Positions 18,059 to 28,901 are shown, counted from the stretch's first letter. The stretch: DNA of 64,000 nt from Rhizobium gallicum bv. gallicum R602sp (GCF_000816845.1 NZ_CP006880.1:1550001-1614000); one strand, 5' to 3'. Translations and numbers: made by a program. Notes: generated by a model not told the origin, from the letters alone.

Positions 18059-19921
18059 ATGCTTCAGCGATCAACCACAGACAACGTTCGAACGCCCCCG
18101 GACGTCATTTGGCAGGCGCGCCGTGCCTGGATCCTGTTCTTAGCTGCCTCCGCGATTCTGATTGCGGCAGCGCTCGTAGGCGCCGAACTTTACGGGCGCC
18201 GGTCGGCGATCGAAGGGCTGGAAACCCAGGCCCGCACCGACGCCAATCTCAAGGTCGCTTTGCTGACGGCCGTTTTGGAGCGCCCTCGCGCCCTACCGCT
18301 TCTTCTTTCGGAGGATCAACAGGTTCTCGACGCCCTTTCGTCTGCAAAGAGCGACACGACCGATCTCTTGAACCGCAAGCTGGAGCGGCTCGTCACCGGC
18401 ACGCAAGCCGCCGTTCTTTATGTCATCGGTCCGGACGGGATAGCCGTCTCCTCAAGCAACTGGCGCGAGCCGATCAGTTTCGTCGGAAACGACTACGCGT
18501 TCCGTGACTATTTCCGTCGCGCAATGGAGCAAGGCACGGCTGAACACTTCGCGCTTGGCAGCGTCAGCAAACGTCCCGGCCTTTACATCTCGCGCAGGGT
18601 CGGCAGCGCGGCTGCTCCGCTCGGCGTCGTGGTCGTCAAAATGGAATTCAACCGCCTCGAAAACGACTGGCGTGACGCAAGCAGGCCCGTTTACGTGACG
18701 GACAACCATGGGGTCGTTCTGATCACGAGCATTCCTTCCTGGCGTTTCATGACCACCGGGCCGGTCCCGCGGCAGGATCTTGCATCCATTCGAAGCAGTC
18801 TGCAGTTCGGAGATGCGCCGCTGGCAGAGCTTCCCATCATGCATCCCTCAACCATCAGCCCGGACGCATCCATTGTTTCTGCCGTCCTGCCCGGCGGCGG
18901 AGAGGCCCAGTATCTACGCTTCTTTGCGGCCGTTCCGACAACGCCATGGCGGCTGGAATATTTAGTTCCAACCGAAATGCCGGTCGCGTCGGCCGTACGG
19001 GAGCTGCGGCTCCTCGCACTGGCGTTTTTGCTGCCCATTTTCGCAATCGCGGCCTTTTTGCTGAGACGGCGGCAGGTCTCCGTGATGAGGATCGCCAGCG
19101 AACGGGCCATGCGCGAGGAACTGGAGCGCCGGGTCGTTGCCAGGACAGATGAATTGAGTCGCGCTCGCGATCGCTTGCAGGCGGAAATTTCCGATCATCG
19201 CGATACGGAGGCGAAGCTGCAAATCGTGCAACAGGAACTCGTGCAGGCGAACCGGCTCGCCATCCTTGGGCAGGTTGCAGCCGGCGTCGCCCATGAGATC
19301 AATCAGCCGGTTGCCACGATCCGCGCTTACGCAGATAACGCCCGCGTCTTCCTCCAGCGCAAAGAGCCAAATCCGGCCGAGGAGAACTTAGGCGCCATTG
19401 CTCAGCTCACTGAAAGAATCGGCACGATAACCGAGGAATTGAAAGCCTTTGCGCGCAAGGGGAGGACGGCTGCCGAACCCGTTGAGCTTAGCAGCATCAT
19501 CGAGGGCGCCGTCGTCTTGCTGAAGAGCCGGTTTGCCGGGCAGTTGAACGCACTCGACATCCAAATGCCGCCACCGGGTCTCTTCGTCATGGGCAATCGA
19601 ATCCGGCTGGAGCAAATCCTGATCAATCTCTTCCAGAACGCCCTTGAAGCGCTCGAAGGCCGCGACGACGCGAAGGTGGAGATATCTGTTGCGGAAACGC
19701 CTGAGCAGGTCGCCATCGCCGTTTCGGATAATGGACCCGGCATTCCACCAGCAATTCTCGACACTCTTTTTACACCGTTCCATACATCCAAGGAAAAAGG
19801 TTTGGGCCTCGGGCTTGTCATTTCAAAGGACATTGTTGCCGATTACGGCGGCCGGATCGATGTCACAAGCAGCGCCAAAGGCACATGTTTTACAGTCCAC
19901 CTTATGAGGGCAAAGGCATGA
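18059..19921 (+). CDS. dctB: C4-dicarboxylate sensor histidine kinase DctB
   Basis: A 620-residue membrane sensor kinase. An N-terminal membrane helix (residues about 23-43, [20 protein letters not shown]) precedes a periplasmic double-PAS-like dicarboxylate sensor ([35 protein letters not shown]). A second helix is near residue 320 ([19 protein letters not shown]). A coiled linker, the H-box [20 protein letters not shown] and the ATPase boxes [20 protein letters not shown] and GLGLGLVIS follow. The ATG at 18059 is used; a TTG at 18041 is in frame but lies within the enhancer site. It senses dicarboxylates, probably together with DctA, and phosphorylates DctD, whose gene overlaps by four bases. 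Confidence 0.94.
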   Translation: MLQRSTTDNVRTPPDVIWQARRAWILFLAASAILIAAALVGAELYGRRSAIEGLETQARTDANLKVALLTAVLERPRALPLLLSEDQQVLDALSSAKSDTTDLLNRKLERLVTGTQAAVLYVIGPDGIAVSSSNWREPISFVGNDYAFRDYFRRAMEQGTAEHFALGSVSKRPGLYISRRVGSAAAPLGVVVVKMEFNRLENDWRDASRPVYVTDNHGVVLITSIPSWRFMTTGPVPRQDLASIRSSLQFGDAPLAELPIMHPSTISPDASIVSAVLPGGGEAQYLRFFAAVPTTPWRLEYLVPTEMPVASAVRELRLLALAFLLPIFAIAAFLLRRRQVSVMRIASERAMREELERRVVARTDELSRARDRLQAEISDHRDTEAKLQIVQQELVQANRLAILGQVAAGVAHEINQPVATIRAYADNARVFLQRKEPNPAEENLGAIAQLTERIGTITEELKAFARKGRTAAEPVELSSIIEGAVVLLKSRFAGQLNALDIQMPPPGLFVMGNRIRLEQILINLFQNALEALEGRDDAKVEISVAETPEQVAIAVSDNGPGIPPAILDTLFTPFHTSKEKGLGLGLVISKDIVADYGGRIDVTSSAKGTCFTVHLMRAKA

Positions 19922-21285
19922 GGGATGCGTTATCGATCTTTCTCATCGACGATGACAAGGACCTTCTTCGGGCGACCAAGCAAACCTTGGAGCTTGCTGG
20001 CTTTAAAGTTTCAGCCTTTTCGGTGGCAAGCGAAGCGCTCGGTGCCCTTAACGCCGATTTTGCAGGCGCGGTCGTTTCCGATATCCGCATGCCACAGATT
20101 GACGGCCTGCAGCTTTTCGATCGCGTGCGGAAGGAAGATGAGGACCTGCCGGTCATCCTGGTCACCGGCCACGGCGATATTCCAATGGCGGTGAAGGCCA
20201 TTCAGGACGGCGCCTACGACTTCATCACCAAACCGTTTGCAACCGAAAGGCTTGTGCAAGCAGTCAAGCGGGCGCTGGAAAAACGCGGCCTCGTTCTGGA
20301 GAATAGGGCGCTCCGCCGGGCCGCCGACCAAGCTCGGGACGACCTGCCGCTAATCGGCCAGACACCGACCATGGAGCGGCTGCGCCGCACCTTGCGCCAG
20401 ATCGCCGATACCGAGGTCGACGTGCTCGTCACAGGCGAGACCGGCAGCGGCAAGGAGGTGGTCGCCAGCTTGCTGCATCGATGGAGCCGCAGAGCGTCGG
20501 GCAATTTCGTTGCGCTCAACTGCGGGGCGCTGCCCGAGACGGTCATAGAGAGCGAGCTCTTCGGCCATGAGCCCGGCGCCTTTACCGGAGCGCAAAAGAA
20601 GCGCGTCGGGCGCATCGAGCATGCAAGCGGCGGCACGCTTTTTCTCGACGAGATCGAGAGCATGCCTCCATCGACCCAGGTGCACATGCTGCGCGTTCTC
20701 GAGATGCGGGAAGTGACGCCGCTCGGCACCAATGAGGTCAGGCCCGTCGACCTGCGCGTCGTCGCCGCCGCAAAGGTGGATCTGGGAGACCCGGAACAGC
20801 GTGGGGATTTTCGTGAGGATCTCTATTATCGGCTCAATGTGGTCACGATCTCGATCCCGCCGCTGAGAGAACGCCGAGACGACATCCCCCTCCTCTTCGG
20901 CCATTTTGCCGAACGCGCAGCGTCCCGGTTCAAACGCGAAGTTCCGGCCATCTCGTCAGCCGTTCAACGTCATTTGCAGGGTCACGCCTGGCCAGGCAAC
21001 GTGCGCGAGCTGTCGCACTTTGCCGAACGCTTCGTCCTCGGCGTTGAGCAGCTACCGGCAAGTGCGCCGCCGTCGGCACCTGAGACAGGCGAAGTGCTTC
21101 CGCTCCCCGAGCGACTGGACCGCTATGAGGCCAGCATCATCCGTGAGGCGCTCGATGCCAATGGCGGCGACGTCCGCCGCACGATTGCGGAGCTCGGCAT
21201 ACCGCGCAAGACTTTCTACGACAAGCTCCAGCGCCACGGCATCGTCCGCAGTCAATTCGCAGCATCCAAATCCGGACAGATTTAA
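19918..21285 (+). CDS. dctD: C4-dicarboxylate response regulator DctD, sigma-54 activator
   Basis: A 455-residue NtrC-family activator. The receiver domain (residues 1-120) has LIDDDKDL and the phospho-accepting aspartate in [12 protein letters not shown]. The AAA+ domain carries Walker A GETGSGKE, the sigma-54 contact loop in [12 protein letters not shown], Walker [10 protein letters not shown] and the arginine-finger region [13 protein letters not shown]-terminal Fis-type HTH ends the protein ([20 protein letters not shown]). The ATG at 19918 overlaps the dctB stop as ATGA. The GAFTGA loop confirms that it can drive sigma-54 promoters such as that of dctA. Confidence 0.95.
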   Translation: MRDALSIFLIDDDKDLLRATKQTLELAGFKVSAFSVASEALGALNADFAGAVVSDIRMPQIDGLQLFDRVRKEDEDLPVILVTGHGDIPMAVKAIQDGAYDFITKPFATERLVQAVKRALEKRGLVLENRALRRAADQARDDLPLIGQTPTMERLRRTLRQIADTEVDVLVTGETGSGKEVVASLLHRWSRRASGNFVALNCGALPETVIESELFGHEPGAFTGAQKKRVGRIEHASGGTLFLDEIESMPPSTQVHMLRVLEMREVTPLGTNEVRPVDLRVVAAAKVDLGDPEQRGDFREDLYYRLNVVTISIPPLRERRDDIPLLFGHFAERAASRFKREVPAISSAVQRHLQGHAWPGNVRELSHFAERFVLGVEQLPASAPPSAPETGEVLPLPERLDRYEASIIREALDANGGDVRRTIAELGIPRKTFYDKLQRHGIVRSQFAASKSGQI

Positions 21286-21893
21286 ACGGAGGTAGCAAGT
21301 TCCACCGGAGCGGCTGCGTCCGGCCCGTTCAGGCAATAGCGGTGCCTCAACACCGGCCGGCCAGAGTTTGCCGCGCAACGCTTCCGCAAGCTCTTTGTGT
21401 TTGGAATATTGAAAACGCAATATGGCTGCATCGCGTTTTGCCTGATGCGCAATGCCTCCAAATAGCTCTAGAACCCCGTTAAGCGCCTGGCCGTGTTTCC
21501 ACAAGGGCCGCATGAACACAGACAGCCTTCATCCGCGCCGCAAGCTTGCGGCATATCCACTGCCGGTTTAAACGGCCGCGCCACGGAAAGGCGAAGCAGA
21601 AGACCCGCCATCAATCTCGGTTTAGACATCGATGGCTCAAAAATGCAATGCTTCTGAATCGCCAAGAATCCCTGACAGAGCAGGTCATCCCAGGCCGCTT
21701 TACAATCATGGTTGGCAGGGCTAGCATCGCCTGCATGACGCAGGGGAGAGGAGCCCGTCTGACGTCATCTGGATAGCGTATCGACATGCCTTGCCGGACC
21801 GGCACCCGACTGCAGAAATAATCCGCAGCGGAACGTCGATGATGCCGACACCCATTCGATGCCATCCAAGCACGGCAACAATGGGAGGATTCG
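21286..21893. other. 608-bp region without a recognised gene
   Basis: Between dctD and a sugar-binding-protein gene no convincing coding region was seen. Several short frames on both strands have no recognisable motif. The region contains a perfect 16-bp palindrome at 21537-21552, a TGACGTCA palindrome at 21760-21767, and the promoter of the importer near its 3' end. A gene relic cannot be excluded. Confidence 0.4.
21537..21552. repeat. Perfect 16-bp palindrome
   Basis: GCCGCAAGCTTGCGGC is its own reverse complement, with no spacer. It is 250 bp behind dctD and 340 bp before the next start codon. It could be an operator or the core of a small hairpin; nothing in the surroundings decides. Confidence 0.5.
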
Positions 21894-23018
21894 ATGTACA
21901 AGACATTGGTCGGCGGCATCATGGCCGCGGCTGCATTCACGCTTTCCCACTCCACGACCCTTGCCGAGCCGGAAATCGTCAGCGGGCCTGCGGCCGAAGC
22001 TGACTGCTTCGTGCCGTGGGCGGCAGAAACCAAGTTCTTCAAGTTTCCAAAGAAGGACGGCCCCTACCGCATAGCGCTCGCCAACGGCTATATCGCCAAT
22101 ACCTGGCGCATCCAGATGATCCAGACGGCGAAAGCCTATGCCGCGCAGCCGGATGTCGCCTCAAAACTCAAGGAGTTCAAGGTCGTTTCGACCGGCGAGG
22201 ACGTGCCCGCGCAGATTTCGGCAATCAACAACTTCATCGATTCAGGCTATGACGCCATCGTCGTGAACGCGCAGAACCCGACGGCATTCGGACCGGTCAT
22301 CAAGCGCGCCAAGCAGGCCGGCGTGATCCTGGTCGCCTTCGACAACATCCTAGACACCGAAGACGCAATCAACGTCAACGTCGATCAGAAGGGCCTCGGC
22401 GTATTGTGGGCAAACTGGCTGGCGAAGCACCTGCCTGACGGCGGCAAGGTTCTCGAAGTGCGCGGCGTTGCCGGCACCTCGGTCGATACCGACCGTCACA
22501 ACGGTATTCACGAAACCTTTGCTGCGACCGGCAAGAAATGGGATGTCGTCGAAGTGCTCGGAAAGTGGGACGATCCGACGGCACAAAAGGCGACCGCTGA
22601 CGCAATTGCCGTGCACAAGAAATTTGACGGCATCACCGCTCAGGGCGGCGATACCGGCGTCGTACAGGCGATGATCGATGCCGGACATCCGTTTGTGCCT
22701 TTCGGGGGAGAGACCGAAAACGGCTTTCGCAAGTTCTGCGCCAAGCATGCCGCTGAGGGTCTGAAATGCTCGTCGGCCGGTACGGGACCCGCACAGGTGG
22801 CGGTTGCCATCAAGACGGCGATTGCTGCGCTTGAAGGACAGGTCGTGCCGCAATCCATCAAGCTGCCGCTGGCAATCGTTGAAGATCCCAATTTCAAGGA
22901 AGGCCAGGACTTTTATCCCGATCAATCCGACAACTTCTTCGTCGGCAATGCCTTCCCGACCTGCGGCATCAACTTCACTGCGCAGGAGATCATGGGGCAG
23001 TCGAAGGAAAACCAGTAG
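21894..23018 (+). CDS. CUT2 sugar ABC transporter, periplasmic binding protein
   Basis: A 374-residue binding protein of the ribose/xylose (Peripla_BP_4) type. A signal peptide covers residues 1-24 (cleavage near TTLAEP). Ligand-fold elements are YRIALANGYIANTWRIQM, AINNFIDSGYDAIVVNAQNP, VILVAFDNILDTEDA and TAQGGDTGVVQAMIDAG. The ATG follows GGGAGGATTCG. It begins an operon with an ATPase and two permeases. No catabolic gene lies in the operon and the flanking genes are unrelated (dctD, bioZ), so the substrate is unknown; a monosaccharide or polyol is likely from the family. Confidence 0.9.
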   Translation: MYKTLVGGIMAAAAFTLSHSTTLAEPEIVSGPAAEADCFVPWAAETKFFKFPKKDGPYRIALANGYIANTWRIQMIQTAKAYAAQPDVASKLKEFKVVSTGEDVPAQISAINNFIDSGYDAIVVNAQNPTAFGPVIKRAKQAGVILVAFDNILDTEDAINVNVDQKGLGVLWANWLAKHLPDGGKVLEVRGVAGTSVDTDRHNGIHETFAATGKKWDVVEVLGKWDDPTAQKATADAIAVHKKFDGITAQGGDTGVVQAMIDAGHPFVPFGGETENGFRKFCAKHAAEGLKCSSAGTGPAQVAVAIKTAIAALEGQVVPQSIKLPLAIVEDPNFKEGQDFYPDQSDNFFVGNAFPTCGINFTAQEIMGQSKENQ

Positions 23019-23097
23019 ACCGGGTCCAAGCCGCTCGCTTGAACGGCGCGCCGCGGGCACCTGCGACGCGCCAGAAAAACCGGTTTCGAGGAACCTT

Positions 23098-24651
23098 ATG
23101 ATCACATCAGAAATACCGGCGGCAACGCCCCTCTTCCAGATGAGCGGTGTTTCGAAGCGTTACGGCGGCGTTCACGCACTGGAAAATGCCGAACTTGCCG
23201 TCAAACCCGGGCGGATTCACGCTATTCTCGGCGAGAATGGCGCCGGAAAATCGACCCTTATCAAGATCATGGCAGGTGTCGTCGCGCCCGATGAAGGCCA
23301 AATGTTGCTGAACGGACGCCCGGTCAGCTTCAGGTCCCCCGCCGAAGCCTCCGCTGCCGGGGTCACCTGTGTATTTCAGGAGCTTTCGCTCATTCCCGAC
23401 CTGAGCGTTGCCGACAACATCTGCATCGCCGCACCGCCGCGCCATTTCGGCCTGGTCAACCGCAGGGCCCAGCGTGCGATCGCCGAGGAGATGCTGGCCC
23501 GGGCAGGCGCCGAAGACATTCATCCGCGGGCGCTGGTCAAGGATCTGTCATTGTCGCGCCGGCAACTGGTCGAGATTGCCAAGGCGCTCGCATGGAAGCC
23601 GCGCATACTTATTCTCGACGAAGGAACGTCGGCGCTGACGGCGGCTGATGTCGCCAAGGTTTTTTCCGTCCTGAGGCGATTACGATCAGAGGGCTTGGCG
23701 CTGCTTTACATTTCACACCGCATGCAAGAGATCGCCGAACTGGCCGATGAATGCACTGTTCTGCGCAATGGCCGCAATGTCATGAGCTTTGCGGCCGGAA
23801 CGCGCAGCGGCAGCGAGATCGTCGAAATGATGATCGGCCGTGAATATTCCAGCGCCTTCCCGCCGAAGCCGGCGCGAGCGGCAACCGATATGGCTCTCCC
23901 CGCTCTTGAGTGCCGCAAGCTCTGCTGGGGGGACAGCCTGCGCGACATTTCTCTTACCGTCGGCAGAGGCGAGGTGGTCGGCCTTGGCGGTCTGGACGGG
24001 CAAGGACAACGCGAAATCCTGCTTGCCCTTTTCGGCGTACTTCGCGGCACCACCGGCTCCGTCCTTGTCAATGGCAAGCCCGTCGCACTCACCAGTCCGG
24101 CAGTTGCACGCTCACAGCATATTGGCATGGCTCTGATCCCGGAGGACCGCAAGACCGAAGGATTGATGCTGGAGATGACGGTTCGGGAAAATCTCTCCTT
24201 CGCGGTGCTGGACCGGGTATCCAAGGGTGGCGTCATAGACCGGAAAATGGAAGAACAGCTGATCGACGAGATGGTGCAGTTGCTGGCGATCAAGACGGCA
24301 GGCCTCGACATTCCGGTCGGCGCGCTTTCTGGCGGCAATCAGCAAAAGGTCGTCATTGCCAAGTGGCTGATGCGCCGGCCTCGGATCGTGCTGCTCAACG
24401 ACCCCACACGCGGCATCGATGTCGGCACCAAACAGGAAATTTACCAGTTGCTGCGGCGGCTTGCCGAAGCAGGCGCGGCCATCCTTTTTTATTCGACGGA
24501 TTACGATGAACTGATCGGCTGCTGCGATCGCGTTCTCGTGTTTTATAACGGCAGCATCGTACGCGAACTGAAGGACGACGGCATTACACAGCATGCTTTG
24601 GTCGCAAGCGCGCTCAATGTCGAGGGCGAGAAGGCGGAGAGCGCGGCATGA
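23098..24651 (+). CDS. CUT2 sugar ABC transporter ATPase with two nucleotide-binding domains (RbsA/MglA type)
   Basis: A 517-residue tandem ATPase. Domain 1 has Walker A GENGAGKST near residue 47, an unusual signature LSLSRRQLVEIAKAL, and Walker B ILILDEGTSAL. Domain 2 has the degenerate Walker A common to this family (GLDGQGQRE), a good signature LSGGNQQKVVIAKWL, but a Walker B reading IVLLNDPTRGIDVG. There the usual Asp-Glu pair is Asn-Asp (around residue 433). The start ATG at 23098 follows CGAGGAACC; the frame is open upstream but overlaps the binding-protein gene. It is coupled to the first permease by ATGA at 24648. The altered residues suggest that only one ATP site hydrolyses efficiently. 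Confidence 0.9.
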   Translation: MITSEIPAATPLFQMSGVSKRYGGVHALENAELAVKPGRIHAILGENGAGKSTLIKIMAGVVAPDEGQMLLNGRPVSFRSPAEASAAGVTCVFQELSLIPDLSVADNICIAAPPRHFGLVNRRAQRAIAEEMLARAGAEDIHPRALVKDLSLSRRQLVEIAKALAWKPRILILDEGTSALTAADVAKVFSVLRRLRSEGLALLYISHRMQEIAELADECTVLRNGRNVMSFAAGTRSGSEIVEMMIGREYSSAFPPKPARAATDMALPALECRKLCWGDSLRDISLTVGRGEVVGLGGLDGQGQREILLALFGVLRGTTGSVLVNGKPVALTSPAVARSQHIGMALIPEDRKTEGLMLEMTVRENLSFAVLDRVSKGGVIDRKMEEQLIDEMVQLLAIKTAGLDIPVGALSGGNQQKVVIAKWLMRRPRIVLLNDPTRGIDVGTKQEIYQLLRRLAEAGAAILFYSTDYDELIGCCDRVLVFYNGSIVRELKDDGITQHALVASALNVEGEKAESAA

Positions 24652-25628
24652 AGGAATGGCGTTACCGGTTAAACGAACGGCGCAGCACGCTGATGGCAGC
24701 CGGTATTTTCCTCGTCATGTTTGCCATCTATGTCTCCAACCATCCGGCCGGTTTAACGGCCAACGTCGTGCAGACCGCCGCCAACAAGGGTGTCCTGCTT
24801 GCCTTTGTCGCGATGGCGCAGACGCTGGTCGTGATCACGGCGGGCATCGACCTATCTGTCGGCATGATCTTCATCCTTACCAATGCGCTGGCCTCCTGGA
24901 TCGTTCTTGGAACGGCGATCGAAACGGCCCTCGGCGTGATCGCCGTTCTTTCCACCGGTCTTTTGTGCGGGGCATTGAACGGCCTGGTCGTCATTTATGG
25001 GAGATTGCAGCCGATTGTTGCCACCATCGCAACGGGCGCGGTCTTCTTCGGGATCGCCTTGCTGCTGCGGCCCTTTCCCGGCGGCTCGGTCAATGAGGAA
25101 CTGGCAGATTTCATGACCGGGAAGATATTCGGCACTGTGCCCGCCAGCCTGGTTGCCCTGGCTGCCATCGTTCTCATCATTTGGGTGCCGTTCAGCCGGT
25201 CGATCATCGGACGGACGGCTTATGCATCCGGCTCGTCGGAGACCGCCGCCTATATGTCCGGACTACCGATCCGCCGCGCCAAGTTTACTGCCTATGCCCT
25301 GGCCGGCCTTCTTGCCTCGATCGGCGGTCTGTTTCTCACATTCTTCACTTTCACAGGCGAGGCAGCCCTTGCAAGCGGCAATGCCTACACGCTTTTCTCG
25401 ATCGCCTCGGTCGTCCTTGGCGGCGTATCCCTTTTTGGCGGCAAGGGCAGCGCGATCGGTGCAATATTCGGAGCGCTCGCCTTCCGCACCATCGGCGACC
25501 TGCTTTTCGTTTTCGATTTCGATCCGCTGTGGCAGCCTCTGTTCCAGGGTGTGGTGCTGCTTGTCGCCGTCAGCCTCGGAGCCTTCGGATTGTTCCGCGT
25601 CCGCAATCGCCTGGAGTGGTTCGGATGA
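24648..25628 (+). CDS. CUT2 sugar ABC transporter permease (RbsC type), first of two
   Basis: A 326-residue inner-membrane permease with eight to ten hydrophobic segments. Family marks are LVVITAGIDLSVGMIFILTN near residue 60, the loop GRTAYASGSSETAAYMSGLP and the C-terminal IASVVLGGVSLFGGKGSAIG. Both ends overlap neighbouring genes by four bases. Two different permeases are encoded in this operon, so the channel is probably a heterodimer, whereas RbsC works as a homodimer. Confidence 0.9.
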   Translation: MKEWRYRLNERRSTLMAAGIFLVMFAIYVSNHPAGLTANVVQTAANKGVLLAFVAMAQTLVVITAGIDLSVGMIFILTNALASWIVLGTAIETALGVIAVLSTGLLCGALNGLVVIYGRLQPIVATIATGAVFFGIALLLRPFPGGSVNEELADFMTGKIFGTVPASLVALAAIVLIIWVPFSRSIIGRTAYASGSSETAAYMSGLPIRRAKFTAYALAGLLASIGGLFLTFFTFTGEAALASGNAYTLFSIASVVLGGVSLFGGKGSAIGAIFGALAFRTIGDLLFVFDFDPLWQPLFQGVVLLVAVSLGAFGLFRVRNRLEWFG

Positions 25629-26611
25629 GCAACGTCACGCGAGAAGAGCCGGTGAGCTCTCTGCCTAAAATCGTGCGGCGGCTCGATCCGGCGATCGCGA
25701 CGGCCTTCGGCTGCATCATTCTTTTGCTGATTATCGGCAGTTTTTATTCGACGAGTTTCCTGTCGCCCGAATATCTCCTGCAGCAGTTGAAAGTGGCATC
25801 CTTCCTTGGCGTCATTGCCACGGGAATGATGATCGTCATCTTGCTCGGCCAGATCGATCTTTCCGTTCCCTGGTCGGTCGCCGTTGGCGGAATGATGGCT
25901 TGTGCTGCGGCCGCATATGGCCCTGCTGGCGAGATGCTTGCTATTCCCTTCGGAATTGTCTGCGGCATGGCAATCGGCCTGGCCAACGGCATCGGCGTCG
26001 CTTATCTGCGCATTCCTTCGATGATCATCACGCTTGCGACCAACGCCGTCGCTCAGGGGTTGATGGTCCTTTATACTGGTGGTTTCTCGCCACAGGATTC
26101 GGCTACATCTGCCATGCGTTATCTGGCAACCGGCTTTCTTCTCCCCGGCATACCCAATGCCGTGCTCATCTGGGCCTTGATCGGTGCCGGCACGGTCTTT
26201 GCCCTCACGCGCACGACATTCGGCCGCTCCGTCTACGGCATCGGCAACCGCGAGAGCGCGGCCTACCTTTCCGGAATTAACACCCGCCGGATCGTCCTGA
26301 TCGCCTTCATCGCCTCCGGCGCCCTTAGCGCCTTTGGCGGCGGCCTGCTTGCCGGCTATGCGTCGAAGGCGGCCCAATCGATGGGTGATGCTTATCTTTT
26401 GCCCTCGATCGCCGCCGTCGTCCTCGGCGGAACATCCATTCTCGGCGGCAGAGGCTCATACCTCGGCACAGTCGCCGGCGTGATCTTAATCACCCTCCTG
26501 CAATCGATCCTCTCGGTCATGCAGATGCCGGAGGCAGGACGGCAGATCATCTACGGCGTGGTCATCATCGCCATGCTGCTGCTTTACGGCCGCAGCCCTG
26601 CCAACCGGTGA
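25625..26611 (+). CDS. CUT2 sugar ABC transporter permease (RbsC type), second of two
   Basis: A 328-residue inner-membrane permease. It shares the family core with its upstream neighbour (MIVILLGQIDLSVPWSVAVG, GNRESAAYLSGINTRR, IAAVVLGGTSILGGRGSYLG) but is clearly a different protein. The ATG at 25625 overlaps the preceding stop as ATGA; the frame is open far upstream but only inside the first permease gene. It is the last gene of the operon and converges on bioZ, with 38 bp between the stops. Confidence 0.9.
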   Translation: MSNVTREEPVSSLPKIVRRLDPAIATAFGCIILLLIIGSFYSTSFLSPEYLLQQLKVASFLGVIATGMMIVILLGQIDLSVPWSVAVGGMMACAAAAYGPAGEMLAIPFGIVCGMAIGLANGIGVAYLRIPSMIITLATNAVAQGLMVLYTGGFSPQDSATSAMRYLATGFLLPGIPNAVLIWALIGAGTVFALTRTTFGRSVYGIGNRESAAYLSGINTRRIVLIAFIASGALSAFGGGLLAGYASKAAQSMGDAYLLPSIAAVVLGGTSILGGRGSYLGTVAGVILITLLQSILSVMQMPEAGRQIIYGVVIIAMLLLYGRSPANR

Positions 26612-26649
26612 TCGGCGGCGCCCTAGCGGATTTATCCGGTGGCAACCTC

Positions 26650-27639
26650 TCAAAATCCCAAAACCAAGGCACCACCGGTCAATCCGGCGCCCGCAGCCGT
26701 TAGAAGCACCGCCTCGCCCGATGCAAACGGCCGTTTCTCCTTGGCAATCGACAGTGACAGGGCAATGGTCGCGGCAGATGAATTGCCGAAGTCGGCAATT
26801 GTGCTGACGGTTTTGGCGTCCGAAATACCCAGTTTCTCGCCCACGGCGGTGAAGATTCGCGTATTGGCCTGGTGCGGCACGAACCGGCTGATATTCGGCG
26901 TGATCATGGCCGCGCGCTCGAGCGCCCGCAGCGAAGAAGCCGTCATCATCTCGACAGCACGCGAAAACACCTCACGTCCGTCGCGCATCGTCATGAGAAA
27001 GTCCTCCGCCCTCATCCCCGGCGCAAACGGGCGGTTGCTGCCGCCGGCAGCGATCGAGATCAGGTCGTAACCGCTTCCATCGGACGTAAGATCGACGCCG
27101 AGGAGACCGGTGTTGGGCTCGACCGATGGTGAAAGCACGACCGCACCAGCTGCGTCGGCAAACAGTACCGAGCTCGCGCGTTCGGCCGGGTTGATCCGCC
27201 GGCTCAAGATGTTTGCGGCAACGACAAGTACCGGTCTTGCCTGGCTTCGAACAAAGCCGTCGGCAAGTGTCAGCGCATAAAGAAAGCCCGAGCAGGCGCC
27301 TGCAAGATCGATCGCTCCGGAATTTGCAAGACCGAGGCGATGGGCAAGCAGCGGCGCTGACGGCGGCAGCAAATGGTCAGGGGTCGAGGTTGCAAGCAGC
27401 GTCAAGGCGATTTCGGCCCGGTCGACGCCGGCATCGCTAAGGGCCATGGCCCCGGCACTGGCCGCAAGCCCGCTCAAAGTGTCGCCCTCTTGCGCCCAGT
27501 GCCTGGCACGAATGCCTGTACGGCGTTCGATCCAGCCGGGTTCCAGCCCAAGAGCCCTCTCAATCTCGCCGTTTTCGACCCGTCGCGCCGGCACACTGTG
27601 CCCGAAGCCCGCCAGTCGCGAAGCCCTCGCCGCCGTCAT
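26650..27639 (-). CDS. bioZ: BioZ, beta-ketoacyl-ACP synthase III-like enzyme of biotin synthesis
   Basis: A 329-residue thiolase-fold enzyme of the FabH family. The catalytic triad is visible: Cys116 in [13 protein letters not shown], His256 in FVPHQANTR and Asn286 in DFGNSSAA. BioZ is the alphaproteobacterial replacement for BioC/BioH; it condenses a glutaryl thioester with malonyl-ACP to begin the pimeloyl moiety of biotin. The identification rests on the FabH-like sequence plus its place as last gene of bioBFDAZ; a FabH in fatty-acid synthesis would be expected beside plsX. The ATG at 27639 overlaps the bioA stop by four bases. Confidence 0.93.
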   Translation of the reverse strand: MTAARASRLAGFGHSVPARRVENGEIERALGLEPGWIERRTGIRARHWAQEGDTLSGLAASAGAMALSDAGVDRAEIALTLLATSTPDHLLPPSAPLLAHRLGLANSGAIDLAGACSGFLYALTLADGFVRSQARPVLVVAANILSRRINPAERASSVLFADAAGAVVLSPSVEPNTGLLGVDLTSDGSGYDLISIAAGGSNRPFAPGMRAEDFLMTMRDGREVFSRAVEMMTASSLRALERAAMITPNISRFVPHQANTRIFTAVGEKLGISDAKTVSTIADFGNSSAATIALSLSIAKEKRPFASGEAVLLTAAGAGLTGGALVLGF

Positions 27640-28901
27640 GCCGACACCCTGAAGTGAAAGGCGGCTTCTTCGATCGCTTCATAGGCGCGATCGAGCTCCT
27701 TGGCCGTGATGCAATAGGGCGGCATCAGGTAGACGACGTTGCCGAGCGGCCGGATGAGCAGGTGACGCTCGCGGAAGAAAGCGCGCAGCCTCGGCCCGAC
27801 CTCTGCCAAGTATCCGCCCGCTTCGACATCGAGATCAAGAGCCGCGATCGTTCCGATCTGCCGAACATTGCGGAACCGCAGGTCGTTCGAGAAGCGGGTC
27901 AGATGTGCCCGATGCGCTTCCGAGAGAGCCTCAAGACGCGCCTGCACCGGCTCATCCCGCCAGACGGACAGATTGGCAACCGCTGCTGCGCAGGCGATCG
28001 GATTGGCTGTGTAGGAACTCGAATGAAAGAAGGTTCTGCGGCGGTCAGTGGAGAGGTGCGCGTCGAAGATTTCCGCCGTGCACAACGTTGCCGCCAGCGG
28101 TAAAGCACCTCCCGTCAGGCCTTTCGACGTACACAGGATATCCGGGGTGATCGCTGCCTGCTCACAGCCAAAAAGCGTTCCAGTGCGCCCCCAACCGGTC
28201 ATCACTTCATCGGCAATGAGAAGCGTCCCGCAACGCTCGGCAACCTCCTTGAGGCTCGCAAGCAGCGACGGCGCATAGATCTTCATGCCGCCCGCCCCGA
28301 GGACGAGCGGCTCGATGAGAAGAGCTGCGACTTCGCCCGACCTGCAGTAGCTTTCGAAGGCATCAAGAGTTTCCTGCTCGCGGCCGGCCTCTGGGAAAGG
28401 CAGCCGGTCAACGGCAAAGAGCAGCGGTTCGTAGGCAGCGTTGAACACACCGCGCTCACCGGCCGACATCGTGCCGATTGTATCGCCGTGATAGGCATGT
28501 TCCATGACGACGATGCGATTGCGCCGCTCGCCTTTGTTGTGGAAAAAACCGAGCGCCATCTTCAGTGCGACCTCGACTGCGGTCGATCCGCTGTCGGAAT
28601 AAAAGACGTGGGCCAGACCGCGCGGCGCAACGGCGATCAGCCCTTCAGCCAGCTCTTCGGCCGGCGCATGCGTATATTCGGCGAAGATGAGCTGGTCATA
28701 ACGCCCAGCGGCGGCGCCAATTGCGCTCATGATGGCAGGGTGCCGATGGCCGTGGGTAATCACCCACCAGGATGAGATCGCGTCAAGAACATGATTGCCG
28801 TCCTCATCGATAAGGTAGGCGCCCGCCGTCTCAACGATCGGCTTCATGCGCGGTTCGAGCGCGTGCTGGGTGAAGGGATGCCATACGCGAGAATGCGTCA
28901 T
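27636..28901 (-). CDS. bioA: Adenosylmethionine-8-amino-7-oxononanoate aminotransferase
   Basis: A 421-residue class III PLP aminotransferase that converts 7-keto-8-aminopelargonate to 7,8-diaminopelargonate with SAM as amino donor. Typical parts are VWHPFTQH at the N-terminus, [33 protein letters not shown], the PLP-aspartate stretch [15 protein letters not shown] and the lysine in [13 protein letters not shown]. The ATG at 28901 overlaps the bioD stop (ATGA) and fits the family N-terminus; the frame is open to 28985 but there it lies inside bioD. Cytoplasmic, third step of the operon pathway. Confidence 0.96.
   Translation of the reverse strand: MTHSRVWHPFTQHALEPRMKPIVETAGAYLIDEDGNHVLDAISSWWVITHGHRHPAIMSAIGAAAGRYDQLIFAEYTHAPAEELAEGLIAVAPRGLAHVFYSDSGSTAVEVALKMALGFFHNKGERRNRIVVMEHAYHGDTIGTMSAGERGVFNAAYEPLLFAVDRLPFPEAGREQETLDAFESYCRSGEVAALLIEPLVLGAGGMKIYAPSLLASLKEVAERCGTLLIADEVMTGWGRTGTLFGCEQAAITPDILCTSKGLTGGALPLAATLCTAEIFDAHLSTDRRRTFFHSSSYTANPIACAAAVANLSVWRDEPVQARLEALSEAHRAHLTRFSNDLRFRNVRQIGTIAALDLDVEAGGYLAEVGPRLRAFFRERHLLIRPLGNVVYLMPPYCITAKELDRAYEAIEEAAFHFRVSA

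Noticed and set aside
21052..21519. Minus-strand frame overlapping the end of dctD and the following gap
   Set aside because: Half of it is antisense to the conserved DctD C-terminus and the rest has no recognisable similarity.
23045..23072. GGCGCG/CGCGCC pair between the CUT2 binding-protein and ATPase genes as a fourth hairpin of the binding-protein type
   Set aside because: The stem has only six pairs around a 16-nt loop, too weak to count with the other three.
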